Assembly: GCF_002078015.1 (NCBI RefSeq)
Contig: NZ_LWBP01000001.1
Span: 248,001-312,000 of the forward strand
DNA length: 64,000 nt
From: Niastella populi
Lineage (GTDB): Bacteria > Bacteroidota > Bacteroidia > Chitinophagales > Chitinophagaceae
Direction of reading: 5' to 3'
The notes under the pieces are model-generated. The model saw only the letters and a program-made list of their open reading frames with translations, made no database searches and was not told where the DNA came from. The position numbers were made by a program, and so were the translations under genes. Each line of letters starts with the position of its first letter. The first letter of the stretch is position 1. Below, one piece after another: positions 45,418 to 54,002 of this stretch.

Positions 45418-46437
45418 ATGAGAAACCTTGCAATAATGGCTTTGGCACTGACGACCGGGATAATTGCGATGAGTGGATCGACGGCCCGGGCGCAAACAGA
45501 CCCGCACTACTCGCAGTATTATATGTACCCGTTGTGGCTGAACCCGGGCTTAACGGGTGTCATGGATGGCGACTACCGCGTAACGGCTATTTATCGCCGC
45601 CAGTGGGCTAATATCTCAAGTCCGTACACTACGCCCGGCGTATCGGCCGATATCACTACCGGAAAGAACGTGAACCTTGGTGTTAATGTGATGAACCAGC
45701 AGGTGGGCGACGGCGGTTACAATTACCTTACCGCCAATTTCTCGATGGCGTATTCCGGCGTACGTTTCGGCGTCGATGGCAACCAGCGCATTTCCATGGG
45801 CATGTCGTTCGGTATCATCAACCGGCGGTTCGACCAGTCGAAGTTCCGTACCGATGAACAGTTCGATCCCTCAACCGGGGAGTTCAACCCGAATATACAA
45901 CCGACCGAAACCTTTGCCAAAACCTCGGGCACGGCTTTCGATGCCGGCGCAGGGATCCTGTATTACGATGCCACGCCTGGTAAAAAAATGAATCTTTTCG
46001 CCGGGTTGTCTGCCTTTCATCTTACCCGGCCGGAAGACCCGTTCATAAAAGGGGGCGAAAAAGAGCGTATGCCTGTACGGTATACCGCCCATGGCGGCGC
46101 CATGTTCAACATCAGTGAAATGGTGAGTATTACGCCCAACCTGTTGTACATGCGTCAGGGCGATGCTTCGGAGAAAATGCTGGGCGCCTATGTGCAAAGC
46201 CGGATCAATGATGAAGCCGATTTCCTGGTGGGCGCCAACTACCGCTTCAAAGATGCGCTGGTGCCGTATGCCGGTTTATATTATAAGAATTTTGTGCTGG
46301 GGGTGAGCTATGACGTTGGCACTTCTGACCTGTCGAAGATCAGCGGTAAATCGAACAGCTTTGAATTGTCCCTCTCCATCATTGGCAGCAGGGGAGTAAA
46401 AGCGAAACGGGTGCCGTTTGTGTGTCCGGCAATGTAA
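45418..46437 (+). CDS. PorP/SprF-family type IX secretion membrane protein
   Basis: 339 residues. Signal peptide ends at TARAQ, followed by the family start TDPHYSQYYMYPLWLNPGLTGV. The rest is a barrel-like sequence with regular beta strands and glycine/aromatic ends (GAGILYYDA, VLGVSYDVG). SprF is needed to export CHU_C (type B) proteins such as SprB; in this family each cargo usually has its own PorP neighbour. Here it follows the beta-helix protein by 41 bases and precedes the PorE-like OmpA gene. Confidence 0.92.
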   Translation: MRNLAIMALALTTGIIAMSGSTARAQTDPHYSQYYMYPLWLNPGLTGVMDGDYRVTAIYRRQWANISSPYTTPGVSADITTGKNVNLGVNVMNQQVGDGGYNYLTANFSMAYSGVRFGVDGNQRISMGMSFGIINRRFDQSKFRTDEQFDPSTGEFNPNIQPTETFAKTSGTAFDAGAGILYYDATPGKKMNLFAGLSAFHLTRPEDPFIKGGEKERMPVRYTAHGGAMFNISEMVSITPNLLYMRQGDASEKMLGAYVQSRINDEADFLVGANYRFKDALVPYAGLYYKNFVLGVSYDVGTSDLSKISGKSNSFELSLSIIGSRGVKAKRVPFVCPAM

Positions 46438-46676
46438 GAAGAAAGCTGAAATACAGTTATAAGTTATAAGTTTTAAGTTGTAAGTTATAAGTTATAAGTT
46501 TTAAGGCAAATACAAATTAACACGAGTGATAAGGTGTAGCTATGTGGCGAGCGAAGTGAGCATTGCCGATTACAAAAGCGGCAATCCCGTATGCCGGAAA
46601 CCCTTTCACGTTTGCCCTTTCACGTTTGCGATTGCCGATGCACGTTTTCACGAATTCACGATTAAAGAGAACAAAC
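46438..46676. repeat. Intergenic heptamer repeat within the secretion cluster
   Basis: Right after the stop, AAATACAG is followed by AAGTTAT, AAGTTTT and AAGTTGT heptamers (46455-46505). Later comes a 14-base direct repeat (CCCTTTCACGTTTG twice near 46602-46629). No gene seen. It splits the PorP gene from the OmpA gene, so they may not be one transcript. Confidence 0.65.
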
Positions 46677-48662
46677 ATGATCAAACACATCATAATAATA
46701 TCAGGCCTGGCAGTGTCGCTCGCTGCTGCTGAAGCCCAGTATGTAAAGAACTACAAACGGGCTGCTGATAAATTCTATAAACAGGGTGATTATTATTCCG
46801 CCGCGCAGTATTATGAACGATCGCTGAGCGGGAATAAAGTTGTTGATGGCGGTGGTTACGAGCCTTACCAGGTAGAGAAAAAAAGCGCCGGGGCGGCCGC
46901 AAAAGGCGCGAGCCCCAAAGTGGAATTGTTGTATAGCCTCGCAGATTGTTATTTCAAACTGCAGGATTACAGTCATGCCGAAACCTATTACAAAGAGGTG
47001 ATCGGCATGAATGCAGCCGCCCACCCGAATGCTTTATATGAATACGCCATTTGTTTGCGGGCGAACGGTAAGTACAACCTCGCGCAGCAACAACTGGAAA
47101 AATTTCTGAAGACGAAGCCGGCGGCCGGTTATAAGGCAAAGGCAACGCAGGAACTGGCCAACTGCAACTTTATTCAGCAGCAACTGCAGCAGGGCGCAGG
47201 CAATGTAGCAGTGGAAAAGCTGAACAACCAGGTAAATAAAGAAGGCGCCAGTTACGCCGCTGCCTGGATGAATACCAGCACACTGGTATTTACCGCTACC
47301 CGCGGCGAAATGGACGGACGCAGCAATTCGAAAGAATACAATAACGCATTATATACAACGGCGCAAAACGGCGGCACATTTGCCGAAGCGCAGAAGTTGC
47401 CCATCGGGGGCAGCACCGGCACTCACCAGGGTGTTGCGACATTTACGCCAGACGGAAAGAAAATGTTCTTTACCGGTTGGAACACGCTGGCCGATGGTAA
47501 AAAAACATTTGCGATCTATAGCAGCGAACAAACCGCCAATGGCTGGTCGCCCGCTGTTCTGGCAGAAGGTTTCGTGAATATGGAAGGCGCCGATGCACGG
47601 CAGCCGCATGTTACGGCCGATGGTAAATATTTGTTGTTCTCAAGTAACCGTGCCGGTTCACAGGGCGGTTTCGATATCTGGTATGCCCCGTTGCATAACG
47701 GCAAACCCGGTAAAGCCATGAATATGGGCGCGAACGTTAATTCGAAAGATGACGATGGCGCGCCCTTTTATTTTGCTGCCGCCAATACCCTGGTATTCGC
47801 ATCGAAAGGCCGGGTGGGCATGGGCGGTTTCGATCTGTTTGCAGCAACCGGTTCCTTCGGCGGGTCGTTTACGGAAGCCGTCAACCTCGGCTATCCCGTA
47901 AATAGCGTAAAAAACGACAGCTACTTCGTGAACAGGGGTAAGCATCTCCTGGAAGACGCCATCATCAGCAGCGACCGCGGTTCATTATGTTGCCTTGAAT
48001 TGTTTGCTGTGCATAAAAGCTACAACCAATACTTTGCCGGACAGATCATCGATTGCGAAAGCAAAATCCCGGTGGCCGGTGTAACCATTACGGCTACCAC
48101 AGCGAACGGACAGGCCATTGCTCAACAAAACACCAATGCCGAAGGGTTCTATATGCTCGAAACGGAAGCAGGCAAAGAAGTGAAGCTGATCGCTGTTAAG
48201 GAAACTTATAAAAATGAAACGCTGGGCGCGGTGACCGCCAGCGCAGATACCATCAACGTTGGACAAAACTGTCTCACGAAGATCCCCGATCCGTTCAGGG
48301 GAAAAGAAACCCTGGTTACCCGGGATATCGGGTTTGGTTATAACGAGAAAGAAGTGGCGCCTGAGTCATATGGTTATATGAATGAGATGGCGGTTTACCT
48401 GAAAGCCAATCCGAATGTACGGCTGGAAATTTCGGCCCATACCGATGGGATCGGTTCTGTATCGTATAACCAGCAGTTATCACAGGCCCGTGCCGATGCC
48501 TGCGTAGCATTCCTGGTAAATGCCGGCGTTGACGCCAGCAGGCTGATCGCAAAAGGCTATGGGGCTACCAGGCCGCTTGAAAAAGAGAAGGATAAGAAGG
48601 GCAGGGATATTCCTGCAGCGCGTGAGAAGAACAGGAGGGTAGAGTTTAGGATTGTTAAGTAG
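46677..48662 (+). CDS. PorE-like OmpA-family protein with TPR, PD40 and carboxypeptidase-regulatory-like domains
   Basis: 661 residues from ATG 46677 (MIKHIIIISGLAVSLAAAEAQ, signal); the longer frame starts in a repeat. About 25-170 is a TPR-type helical region (ADKFYKQGDYYSAAQYYERS). About 190-440 holds a WD40/PD40-type propeller (TFTPDGKKMFFTGW, KYLLFSSNRAGSQGG). About 480-550 is a carboxypeptidase-regulatory-like beta domain (DCESKIPVAGVTITA). The end is an OmpA domain (LEISAHTDGIGS, YGATRPL) binding peptidoglycan. This domain order is that of PorE, which ties the type IX secretion complex to the cell wall. Confidence 0.9.
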   Translation: MIKHIIIISGLAVSLAAAEAQYVKNYKRAADKFYKQGDYYSAAQYYERSLSGNKVVDGGGYEPYQVEKKSAGAAAKGASPKVELLYSLADCYFKLQDYSHAETYYKEVIGMNAAAHPNALYEYAICLRANGKYNLAQQQLEKFLKTKPAAGYKAKATQELANCNFIQQQLQQGAGNVAVEKLNNQVNKEGASYAAAWMNTSTLVFTATRGEMDGRSNSKEYNNALYTTAQNGGTFAEAQKLPIGGSTGTHQGVATFTPDGKKMFFTGWNTLADGKKTFAIYSSEQTANGWSPAVLAEGFVNMEGADARQPHVTADGKYLLFSSNRAGSQGGFDIWYAPLHNGKPGKAMNMGANVNSKDDDGAPFYFAAANTLVFASKGRVGMGGFDLFAATGSFGGSFTEAVNLGYPVNSVKNDSYFVNRGKHLLEDAIISSDRGSLCCLELFAVHKSYNQYFAGQIIDCESKIPVAGVTITATTANGQAIAQQNTNAEGFYMLETEAGKEVKLIAVKETYKNETLGAVTASADTINVGQNCLTKIPDPFRGKETLVTRDIGFGYNEKEVAPESYGYMNEMAVYLKANPNVRLEISAHTDGIGSVSYNQQLSQARADACVAFLVNAGVDASRLIAKGYGATRPLEKEKDKKGRDIPAAREKNRRVEFRIVK

Positions 48663-48817
48663 GTTAATAGTTAACGGGTTGACTGGGTTAGTTGATAGAG
48701 TTGATACAGTTGATACAGTTTGTACAGGATATAAGCGGTTTACATTTAGTTTACAGTTTAATAGGGTATAAATATGTGATAGAGGGAGGCAGGTTAACAC
48801 GTTAACTAGCCAACTCG
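48663..48817. repeat. Convergent intergenic 9-bp-period repeats in opposite sense
   Basis: After the plus-strand stop come GTTGATAGA-GTTGATACA-GTTGATACA and TACAGG. At 48795-48835, next to the minus-strand stop, TTAACACGTTAACTAGCC and CAACTCGTCAACCAATCAAC read as the same nonamer family on the minus strand. The two halves can pair. Confidence 0.65.
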
Positions 48818-49993
48818 TCAACCAATCAACTCGCCATAAGGCTTCAGTATCTTCTGATTCAGTTTACCGATCTTTTCAATAAGGGCGGCTATCTGGTAAA
48901 TGGCTTTGTGATTATAAAATTCCATTTGTTCTTTGTACACCGGGTTGTTCACGATCTCGGTTACCGCAGCGGCAATGTTCCCGGGTGTTTTGGCTACAAT
49001 GCCGGTGCCTGTTTGCGTAAGCCATGCTTCGTTGCCTTTATGAATGAGGCGCATGCCCCTGCTTTTTTGTGCGATCAGCGGCGTATTGGTGATCAGCGAT
49101 TCGGTAATGGAAATGGTGCCGGGTTTGCCAATGGCAAAATCGCAAAGGTGAAGAAGATGCAGGGGCGCCTGTGGTAAATGGCTGTATACTGCTGTTGGGA
49201 ACGGCAGTTTAAGTGCATGGATCTGCCTGAATAATTTTTTGTTCTTCCCGCACAGGATGATCAGGTTGAGCTTTGTGTGTTGCTTCGCCAACGCGCGGGC
49301 AATATCGAGCACATTACGCATTCCCTGTGCGCCAAACGATAAAAAGCCAACCGGCCAGTTGGGGTTCAGGCCAATGGAGCGTAGTTGCGCATTGCGGTCG
49401 GGCGGGGCCGGCTCATAGGCGCTTTCATCGACCGGCATACCGGTTATCCTGAAACGATAGTGGGCAGAAATGCCGGCTTTAACAGCCTGCTCATGCAAGG
49501 CCTCCGTGGCGTTCAGGTAATACTGTTCGACTTTCGGGGTGAACCAGTAGCAGTTGCGCACTTCTTCAAGATCTGTGGGTATCGTAATGCATTTAACACC
49601 GGGATTTATTTGCATGGCGCTGCCATACAAAACCGGGTTGAACATGGGTGTTACGGAAATAATGATATCCGGCGGAAAGGAGTTCCAGTAACCTGCAATT
49701 TTTTGAATGCCTTTGGGGCCAACAAGATCGTGGCAAAAGAGCGACAGCCTGATGAGGCTGCGCAGGCCATATACACTGTCGCGTTTCAGTTGCCGGTTGA
49801 AGTGATTGATACCGGCGCGAACAACTTTACCGAACAATCCGTGGTGATCGAAGATGTCGGTGATATTGATCATGCGCACCTGGCAATGAGGATTGCGGCT
49901 TTGCAATGATTTTTGTAAAGCGGCGGCGGCAGAATGGCTGCCGGAGGCCGCATCGAAATAAACAATAGCGATCCTGTTACGGTTGGTTTTCAT
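48818..49993 (-). CDS. GT28-like glycosyltransferase (MurG/galactosyldiacylglycerol-synthase-like)
   Basis: 391 residues, start at MKTNRN (49993), overlapping the FkbM stop by 17 bases. The N-terminal half has a DAASGSHSAAAALQKSL start like monogalactosyldiacylglycerol synthases, and IISVTPMFNP. The C-terminal half (VGFLSFGAQGMRNVLDIARAL, IGKPGTISITESLITNTPLIAQ) holds the GT-B donor-binding glycine loop and KPGxxxxxE motif. It likely moves a sugar onto a lipid or glycan at the inner membrane. Being coupled to FkbM suggests both modify the same product. Confidence 0.8.
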   Translation of the reverse strand: MKTNRNRIAIVYFDAASGSHSAAAALQKSLQSRNPHCQVRMINITDIFDHHGLFGKVVRAGINHFNRQLKRDSVYGLRSLIRLSLFCHDLVGPKGIQKIAGYWNSFPPDIIISVTPMFNPVLYGSAMQINPGVKCITIPTDLEEVRNCYWFTPKVEQYYLNATEALHEQAVKAGISAHYRFRITGMPVDESAYEPAPPDRNAQLRSIGLNPNWPVGFLSFGAQGMRNVLDIARALAKQHTKLNLIILCGKNKKLFRQIHALKLPFPTAVYSHLPQAPLHLLHLCDFAIGKPGTISITESLITNTPLIAQKSRGMRLIHKGNEAWLTQTGTGIVAKTPGNIAAAVTEIVNNPVYKEQMEFYNHKAIYQIAALIEKIGKLNQKILKPYGELIG

Positions 49994-50810
49994 TTTTTCT
50001 GCTTGCATAAAGCTGGTGGATATTGGTATTGGTAAGGATCTCCTGCTGTGTATGGGTTATATTGTGAAAGCCCTGACGCTGCAGGAGGGATTTTATTTTT
50101 TGAAGCCGGTCGTCAATGTCGTGCAATTCCATTACCACCTGTTTTATTTTCGACCAGTGCCGTTCCTCTATGCCTTGCAGAATGTCCCATTCGGCATATT
50201 CGGCATCTATTTTCAGCAGGTCGATGCGTTCGAGCCCATGCGTATGCATGATGGCGGAAATGGTGGTGATGGCGCCGTCGAACGATTGCTGCCGGCGGAA
50301 TACATTATTCAGTACCACATCGATCATGGTTTCCCAAACAACCGTCGGGATCATGCGGTAGGCGAGTGGTCCCTGTTTCAAATTGGCGATAGTGGCCGTT
50401 TTTGTATTGACCCGTTCGTTGTAGGCCGTAAGCGGAAAACCGGTTGACCAGATGGTGGCTTTGGGATAATAAGTGAACGTGAGCTTTTCTTCTTTTTTGC
50501 CAAGACCAACAGGCATTACTTTTATATTACCGGGTGCATGCGCCGCTACGTTCTGTGACAATACTTCGGCAATAGGCGCTACCGGTTCGAATGCATAAAT
50601 GGTCAATTGCGGATTTTGCTGCAGGTGGAGCCATAATGAAAAAACGCCAATGTGGGCGCCAACGTCAAAAACGATATCTCCCGAAGAAACGGAAATGCCG
50701 TGTTGCAAATAAACGGGCACTTCTCTGGAAAGCCAGGCGGCTTCCTTTTTCCGGATACAATAAATAGGAACAGCGTCAAAAATGACCGCTTTTTTGGTTG
50801 GGTTTTTCAT
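49977..50810 (-). CDS. FkbM-family methyltransferase
   Basis: 277 residues. Rossmann-like SAM-binding motif I VFDVGAHIGVFSLW (about 48-61), then FEPV acidic residue, and LLKIDAEYAEWDILQG (about 200-215), the FkbM signature. FkbM enzymes O-methylate sugars or polyketides. The next gene is a GT28-type glycosyltransferase overlapping its end, so glycan or glycolipid methylation is likely (inference). A repeat-rich 415-base region precedes it. Confidence 0.9.
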   Translation of the reverse strand: MKNPTKKAVIFDAVPIYCIRKKEAAWLSREVPVYLQHGISVSSGDIVFDVGAHIGVFSLWLHLQQNPQLTIYAFEPVAPIAEVLSQNVAAHAPGNIKVMPVGLGKKEEKLTFTYYPKATIWSTGFPLTAYNERVNTKTATIANLKQGPLAYRMIPTVVWETMIDVVLNNVFRRQQSFDGAITTISAIMHTHGLERIDLLKIDAEYAEWDILQGIEERHWSKIKQVVMELHDIDDRLQKIKSLLQRQGFHNITHTQQEILTNTNIHQLYASRKNENQP

Positions 50811-51226
50811 GCAGGAAGGCTTAACGCTTAACGCTAAAGGCTTAACGCTACAACCCTATAAGGCTGTCCTCGCTGCTGTTAGCATTTTGGGCGAACTTTC
50901 GGATATTAAATCTGTCAAATGCGATCTGCTTTTAGTGTTTTGCGTTCGCATAAAAATAATAATTATAGGTTCGCATGCAAATATTTTACGATGAATTATT
51001 CGATTTGCCAGATGAGTGAAAGCTGAATGCTGAAGGCTGAACGCTTAACGCTGAACGCCTGCCCCCGAAAAATTTTCTACCCGAATAAATTCGAACAGCT
51101 TGAAATTCGGGATGGTCCCTTCCGCATGCTGCCTTCTGCGTTCTGCTTTTTCGCGAAGTTTCGGAAATTAAAACTGTCAAACAGGAGTTGTATTTGCCTT
51201 CCGCTTTCAGCCTTCAGCATTCCGCG
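50811..51226. repeat. Intergenic region with short-period repeats and a duplicated 28-bp motif
   Basis: It holds TTAACGCTTAACGCTA units near 50820-50850, GCTGAA-type nonamers at 51015-51060, and CCTTCAGCATTCC units at 51205-51235. A 28-base motif occurs twice (50892-50919 and 51154-51181; 25 of 28 the same), starting CGAA[C/G]TTTCGGA and ending CTGTCAAA. No gene seen. Confidence 0.65.
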
Positions 51227-51991
51227 TTAAAGGTATTTGAAGCTTTTCAAAAACTCATCCTTGTAATTGCGCCCGATGGGGATCTGGTGCGGACCAATAA
51301 TTATTTCTTCTTCATTAAAGCTGTCGATATTCTTGATGTTCACAATAAAACCGCGGTGAACACGTACCAGCGCCGGATGATTGAACCTGTCGGCAATATA
51401 TTGCAGCGATACCCGCAGCGCCAGCTTTTTATTGGTAGTAACAAGTTTGACATAATTGTTATCGCTTTCGGCAAACAGCAGCTCATCGATGGAGAACTTA
51501 TTGAAGCGGTAATTGTGTTTGACAAAAAAATAGTTGTTGAAGAAAAGCAGGGTTTCCTTACCCGTGTCTTCTTTGGCATCGGCCGGGGGCCGGGGATCGG
51601 TGGGTTTGCCCGGTACCGCAAAATTGTGAATGGCGATCTGGATGCTGGTATGCAGGCTGTCGTTATTGAACGGTTTTACCAGGTAAGCCGAGGGATTTAC
51701 CGCTTTGGCGCGGTTTACATATTCGTTCTGTGAAAATGCGGTGAGGAAGATCAGCGGCACTTCCTGGATCTTTTTCAATTCTTTGGCGGTTTCAATGCCG
51801 TCTTTTTTCCCCTTTATATTGATATCCATTAACACCAGGTCGGGTTTTTGTTCCGTAAACAGCTCCACGGCATCATCGCTGCTGGCGGCAATGCCCACCA
51901 CTTCATATCCTTCTTTTTGCAGGCGCATGGAAAGATCGAGCGCCACAATGGTCTCGTCTTCCACGATCATAATTTTTACTTTGTCGTTCAT
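51227..51991 (-). CDS. LytTR-type response regulator
   Basis: 254 residues. REC domain with phospho-Asp at about 56 (LVLMDINIKGKKDG), Lys about 106 in YLVKPFNN. LytTR DNA-binding domain at about 155-254 (ELLFAESDNNYVKLVT, LVRVHRGFIVNIKNI). Its ATG overlaps the kinase stop by four bases. Members control surface, cell-wall or carbohydrate genes; targets here are unknown. Confidence 0.92.
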   Translation of the reverse strand: MNDKVKIMIVEDETIVALDLSMRLQKEGYEVVGIAASSDDAVELFTEQKPDLVLMDINIKGKKDGIETAKELKKIQEVPLIFLTAFSQNEYVNRAKAVNPSAYLVKPFNNDSLHTSIQIAIHNFAVPGKPTDPRPPADAKEDTGKETLLFFNNYFFVKHNYRFNKFSIDELLFAESDNNYVKLVTTNKKLALRVSLQYIADRFNHPALVRVHRGFIVNIKNIDSFNEEEIIIGPHQIPIGRNYKDEFLKSFKYL

Positions 51992-53775
51992 GCGTGTAAT
52001 GATTTTACAGGGAATGTAAAAGTAAATACGGAACCGTTATCGCAGTTTAAATTCATTGAACCTTCCAGCTGCATGGTGAGCGATTGCATCAACTGGCGGC
52101 CAAAGGAAGAACTGGACTTCCAGGCTTTTTCGGTAAGCTCGCGGCCATTGTCGGCAATGGTCAGCTGCAGTTTTTGTCCGCTTTCTTTCAATGAAATATA
52201 TAAGGAAGGATCGCTCACATTTTTAAACGCATATTTAAATGCGTTGGTCACCACTTCGTTCAGGATAAGACCTGCAGGGATGGCAATATCGGCCTCCAGT
52301 TCTTTTACCTGTACCTGCAACTGCAGGTTGAAAGTATGCGCTTTGTAACCATAGGCGTGCATCAGGTTCTCGGCCAGCTCCGTAATGAATTCCTGGATGT
52401 TCACCCGGCTGGTTGTTTTTGTCTGGTACAGTTTCTGGTGAATGAGGCTCATGGCTTCAATGCGGTGCTGGCCTTCCATCAGTGCTTTCTGCGCCATGGG
52501 ATCGTCTATTTTGGCGCTTTGCAGGTTCAACAGGCTGCTTACGATCTGCAGGTTGTTCTTCACACGGTGATGCAGCTCTTTCATCAGGTAGTTCAGGTGG
52601 CCTTCCTGTTTTCTGATCTTTTTGTTCTGCTGCCATACCCAGAACAACAGCGCAAGGAAGATGCCCGATGCGCTAAGCGATATAACCAATAGTTTTTTTC
52701 GCAGGCGGTTTTGCTGGTCGAGGTCCTTTATCTGTGCATCTTTTTTACCGGTTTCGTACCGTGCGTCCAGCTCCTGGGTGTGACCGCTGATGATCTCATC
52801 TTCCCGTTCTTCTTTCAGCTCATTGTATTTTTCCAGCGCGGCCGAGGCCGAGTCGAAATGTTGTACGCTGAACTCGAGCAGGGCGCGGTTCAGGTAATAA
52901 TCGATCTGGTTGTCCTTCCCCGTTGAAGTGGTCGTCATCAGGCGTTTCATACTATCGAGGTACCGCGCGGCCAGCGGATGCTGCGGGCTGCCATGGCGCA
53001 TATCGAGTTTCGCAATGGTGGTATAGCAAAGCCCTTTCGTAAGCGGGGTAACATCGGGCAGGGTGAGGTACGGCTGCATATCGGCTACCGCCTCAAATGC
53101 CTTCGGGTACTGTTTCAGCCCGTTATAGGAATTGATGATCTGGATATAGGTGCGGGCGATAATGTCGGTAAACTTACCCGCGCGTGCCGCTTCCAGTGTT
53201 TTTGCATGGTATACCAGCGCGCTGTCGTATTGTTTGAATGCGTTGAAATTATTGCCGATGTTCGAAGAGGTGATGGCCATATCGTACAGGTTGCCCGACA
53301 TCCGGGAATATGCCAGCGCTTTTTTATAGATCTCGATCGCCTCGCGGTGTTTGTTGGTGTTGCGGTATACGTATCCCAGCTTGCGGTACAGGGCGGCGAT
53401 CACATCGGGTGGCAATGGAGTGCGCTCGCTGATCTTCAAACCTTTCAACGCATACTCGAGCGTAGAATCATTATTGTCTCTTATCAGGTGAACGGCGCTT
53501 TTGCCGGCATATACCATGGCGAATGCGGTATCGTTGCCGCTGTTGCCGGCAATGCCTTCGGCCTCATTGTACAACAGCATGGCCGTATCGGGATTTTGTA
53601 ACAGGAAAATAAAAGCGGCTTCGGTAAGCGGTTTTACCTTTTGTACAGGAGTAGCGGCCTGTTTGTAGCTGTTCAACAGGCTGTCGGTTTGAGAACGCCA
53701 TTTTTGCGCAATACAGCAGGGAGTGATCAATAAAATTAACAGAGATAAGACCAGGCTTTTGCTACGGCAGATCAT
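51988..53775 (-). CDS. TPR-containing sensor histidine kinase (HisKA_2 class)
   Basis: 595 residues. Signal at 1-24, TPR-like helical sensor (about 25-330), single membrane segment (about 345-368), then the H-box MKELHHRVKNNLQIVSSLLNLQS (about 397-418) of the HisKA_2 group and an ATPase domain (ADNGRELTEKAW). It overlaps and phosphorylates the LytTR regulator. Same plan as the 35877 kinase but a different H-box class. Confidence 0.9.
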   Translation of the reverse strand: MICRSKSLVLSLLILLITPCCIAQKWRSQTDSLLNSYKQAATPVQKVKPLTEAAFIFLLQNPDTAMLLYNEAEGIAGNSGNDTAFAMVYAGKSAVHLIRDNNDSTLEYALKGLKISERTPLPPDVIAALYRKLGYVYRNTNKHREAIEIYKKALAYSRMSGNLYDMAITSSNIGNNFNAFKQYDSALVYHAKTLEAARAGKFTDIIARTYIQIINSYNGLKQYPKAFEAVADMQPYLTLPDVTPLTKGLCYTTIAKLDMRHGSPQHPLAARYLDSMKRLMTTTSTGKDNQIDYYLNRALLEFSVQHFDSASAALEKYNELKEEREDEIISGHTQELDARYETGKKDAQIKDLDQQNRLRKKLLVISLSASGIFLALLFWVWQQNKKIRKQEGHLNYLMKELHHRVKNNLQIVSSLLNLQSAKIDDPMAQKALMEGQHRIEAMSLIHQKLYQTKTTSRVNIQEFITELAENLMHAYGYKAHTFNLQLQVQVKELEADIAIPAGLILNEVVTNAFKYAFKNVSDPSLYISLKESGQKLQLTIADNGRELTEKAWKSSSSFGRQLMQSLTMQLEGSMNLNCDNGSVFTFTFPVKSLHA

Positions 53776-53888
53776 AAAATAAAAATAAGGATTATTTATA
53801 ATTTTTACCGGGAATAGCCGGATGTTAACCGGGTTTATCTCAAATAACAGTTTGTTTGTATGTGTTCGCGAATGCAGGCCTGTATTAT

Positions 53889-53896
53889 CAAATATA
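53889..53896 (-). promoter_or_regulatory. Candidate -7 element of the kinase/LytTR operon
   Basis: CAAATATA reads TATATTTG on the minus strand, matching TAnnTTTG, 113 bases before the kinase start. The -33 box is not clear. Confidence 0.35.
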
Positions 53897-54002
53897 TTTT
53901 ATCGCTCATGTACTAAAATTGTTAGATTTACAATTCATAACTACTGCTACATTCCTGGTGACCGTCTACAGGAATTGTTTAACGATTGAACCAGAAACGC
54001 TT

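Noticed and set aside
46563-46676. N-terminal extension of the PorE-like protein
   Set aside because: The extra 38 residues come from a short-period repeat, and a clean signal peptide starts at ATG 46677.
53856-54002. N-terminal extension of the hybrid sensor
   Set aside because: A clean signal peptide begins at ATG 54003; the extension has no domain content.
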